DNA of 13,978 nucleotides from Actinomycetes bacterium. Its GTDB lineage: Bacteria > Actinomycetota > Thermoleophilia > Solirubrobacterales > 70-9. The notes under the pieces were generated by a model that was given only the letters and a program-made list of their open reading frames with translations, was not told where the DNA came from and ran no database searches. Location of the stretch: assembly GCA_023436605.1 (NCBI GenBank), contig JAEZIQ010000074.1, forward strand, positions 1 to 13,978, given 5' to 3'. Of the stretch, positions 13,053-13,978 are shown piece by piece. Position 1 is the stretch's first letter; the number at the start of each line of letters is the position of its first letter. The position numbers and the translations under genes are program-made.

Positions 13053-13978
13053 TCAAGACCTCCTTCGCCAGATTCCGGTAGTACGACGCCGCACGACTCT
13101 CGGGATCGTACTTCAGGACACTAGCGCCTCGCACCGGCGCTTCGGCGAATTTCACGGCCTTGCGGATTCGGGACTTGAAGACGAGGTCACCAAAGTTCTC
13201 TTCGAGGATCGACACTGCCTCCCTCGCGTGGAGCGTGCGGGAGTCGAACATGGTCGGCAGGATCCCCTCGATGTGCACGTTGGGATTGAGGTTGTCCTGG
13301 ATCATCTTCAGGGTGCCCTGAAGCTGAACCAGGCCCCGCATCGAGAGGTACTCGCACTGGACCGGGACGATCACCTTGTTCGAGGCGGTGAGCGCGTTGA
13401 TGGTCAGCAGACCGAGGCTCGGCGGAGTGTCGATGCAGATGTAGTCGTACTCGGAATGGATCTCCTTGAGCGAGTTCTCGAGCGAACGCTCACGGCCGAT
13501 CTTGGTGCTCATCGCGATCTCGGCCCCGGCCAGGTCGATCGACGCAACCGCGATGTCGATCTCGCGGTGGGCGATTACCTCGGAGATCGGCAGGTCGTTG
13601 ACCAGGACGTCGTACATGCTCTTCTCGCACTTGTCCGGGTCGATCCCCTGGCTCATGGTCAGGTTGCCCTGGGGGTCGAGGTCGACGCAGAGGACCCGAT
13701 TGCCCAGTTCGGAGAGCGCCACAGCCAGGTTCAGGGTCGAAGTCGTCTTGGCCACCCCACCCTTCTGGTTGGCGAAACTGATCACCTCGGCCATATCGAC
13801 CGGTGACTCGGGCGACTGATGGGTCGGCAGCGTCTCGAAGTCGCGCCGGCTCGGAGCGAGCAGGTCGGCGGCCTTGAGCCGGATCTCGGTCTGTTCGGCC
13901 GCAGCTTCCTCTTCAACCTCGGCCAGTTCGTCCTCGACCGGGAGCGGCTTGGCGGCCGGCTCGGCCGGAGCAGTCTGG
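13036..13978 (-). CDS. ParA/Soj-type partition ATPase, 5' end open at window edge
   Basis: P-loop ATPase of the ParA/MinD group that positions DNA or protein cargo by ATP-dependent dimerisation on the nucleoid. Counting from Met at 13794: deviant Walker A KGGVAKTT (11-18, with signature Lys11 and Lys16), VDLDPQGN (37-44), Walker B-type ICIDTPPS (119-126), PVQCEYLSMRGL and, near the end, SRIRKAVKFAEAPVRG, a basic patch used for non-specific DNA binding in ParA proteins. That Met has no Shine-Dalgarno, and the same frame stays open for 61 more codons to the window edge with G/C-rich third positions, reading as an Ala/Pro/Glu-rich tail (for example EDELAEVEEEAAAEQTEIRL and LLAPSRRDFETLP). The real start is therefore probably outside. 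If Met 13794 is used the protein has 252 residues, a normal Soj length. No parB is visible. It overlaps ftsZ. Confidence 0.9.
   Translation of the reverse strand, partial: QTAPAEPAAKPLPVEDELAEVEEEAAAEQTEIRLKAADLLAPSRRDFETLPTHQSPESPVDMAEVISFANQKGGVAKTTSTLNLAVALSELGNRVLCVDLDPQGNLTMSQGIDPDKCEKSMYDVLVNDLPISEVIAHREIDIAVASIDLAGAEIAMSTKIGRERSLENSLKEIHSEYDYICIDTPPSLGLLTINALTASNKVIVPVQCEYLSMRGLVQLQGTLKMIQDNLNPNVHIEGILPTMFDSRTLHAREAVSILEENFGDLVFKSRIRKAVKFAEAPVRGASVLKYDPESRAASYYRNLAKEVLSDGSS
13058..13065 (-). promoter_or_regulatory. Strong Shine-Dalgarno for ftsZ
   Basis: AAGGAGGT on the minus strand, nearly fully complementary to the anti-Shine-Dalgarno, lies 5 bases before GTG 13052 and 8 before ATG 13049, inside the 3' end of the parA gene. 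It decides that FtsZ begins with its N-terminal extension and not at the GTPase core. Confidence 0.8.

Noticed and set aside
12670..13806. A 378-codon plus-strand open frame opposite parA and the FtsZ extension
   Set aside because: It spans two real genes on the other strand, has Ser/Gly low-complexity text mirroring the extension, and no recognisable domain.

Overview
The window looks like a chromosomal stretch from a high-GC actinobacterium, most likely of the class Thermoleophilia (Solirubrobacterales-like). That placement is an inference. It rests on strongly G/C-biased third codon positions, GTG and TTG starts, an Rv1264-type adenylate cyclase, a GH57/GT4/methyltransferase cluster of mycobacterial type, and an FtsZ with a long N-terminal extension. 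Genes are tightly packed: no gap exceeds about 110 bases, and I see no tRNA, rRNA, insertion sequence or CRISPR array.

Region 1 (1-1771): the 3' part of an acyl-CoA dehydrogenase gene on the + strand converges on a TetR-family repressor gene (-). Next to the repressor start lies a 7+7 bp inverted repeat that looks like its operator. Divergent from the repressor is the wreck of a short-chain dehydrogenase gene: the start and the NAD(P)-binding motif survive, followed by a large internal deletion and a frame change into a C-terminal tail.

Region 2 (1775-3679, -): a compact operon of a MeaB/ArgK GTPase, a PRC-barrel-like protein and a dihydrofolate-reductase-fold protein, with an 8-nt overlap and a 2-nt gap.

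Region 3 (3765-8701): the most informative metabolic block. A minus-strand operon carries a methyltransferase, a GH57 alpha-glucan branching enzyme and a GT4 glucosyltransferase. These match, in order and in recognisable sequence blocks, Mycobacterium tuberculosis Rv3030-Rv3031-Rv3032 of the methylglucose lipopolysaccharide (MGLP) pathway. A hexapeptide-repeat acyltransferase lies convergently at one end, sharing a CTAG stop tetranucleotide. A second methyltransferase diverges at the other end, sharing a CATG start tetranucleotide. Together they could elongate, branch, methylate and acylate an intracellular alpha-1,4-glucan.

Region 4 (8702-8809): a short gap between convergent genes holding a 15-bp-arm imperfect inverted repeat.

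Region 5 (8810-13978, -): a four-gene run of a ParA-type ATPase (open to the window edge), FtsZ with a roughly 170-residue Pro/Glu/Asp-rich N-terminal extension, a gamma-glutamyltransferase-family hydrolase, and a class III adenylate cyclase with an Rv1264-like regulatory half. ParA and FtsZ overlap and look translationally coupled, suggesting that a ParA-like ATPase works with the division ring here.
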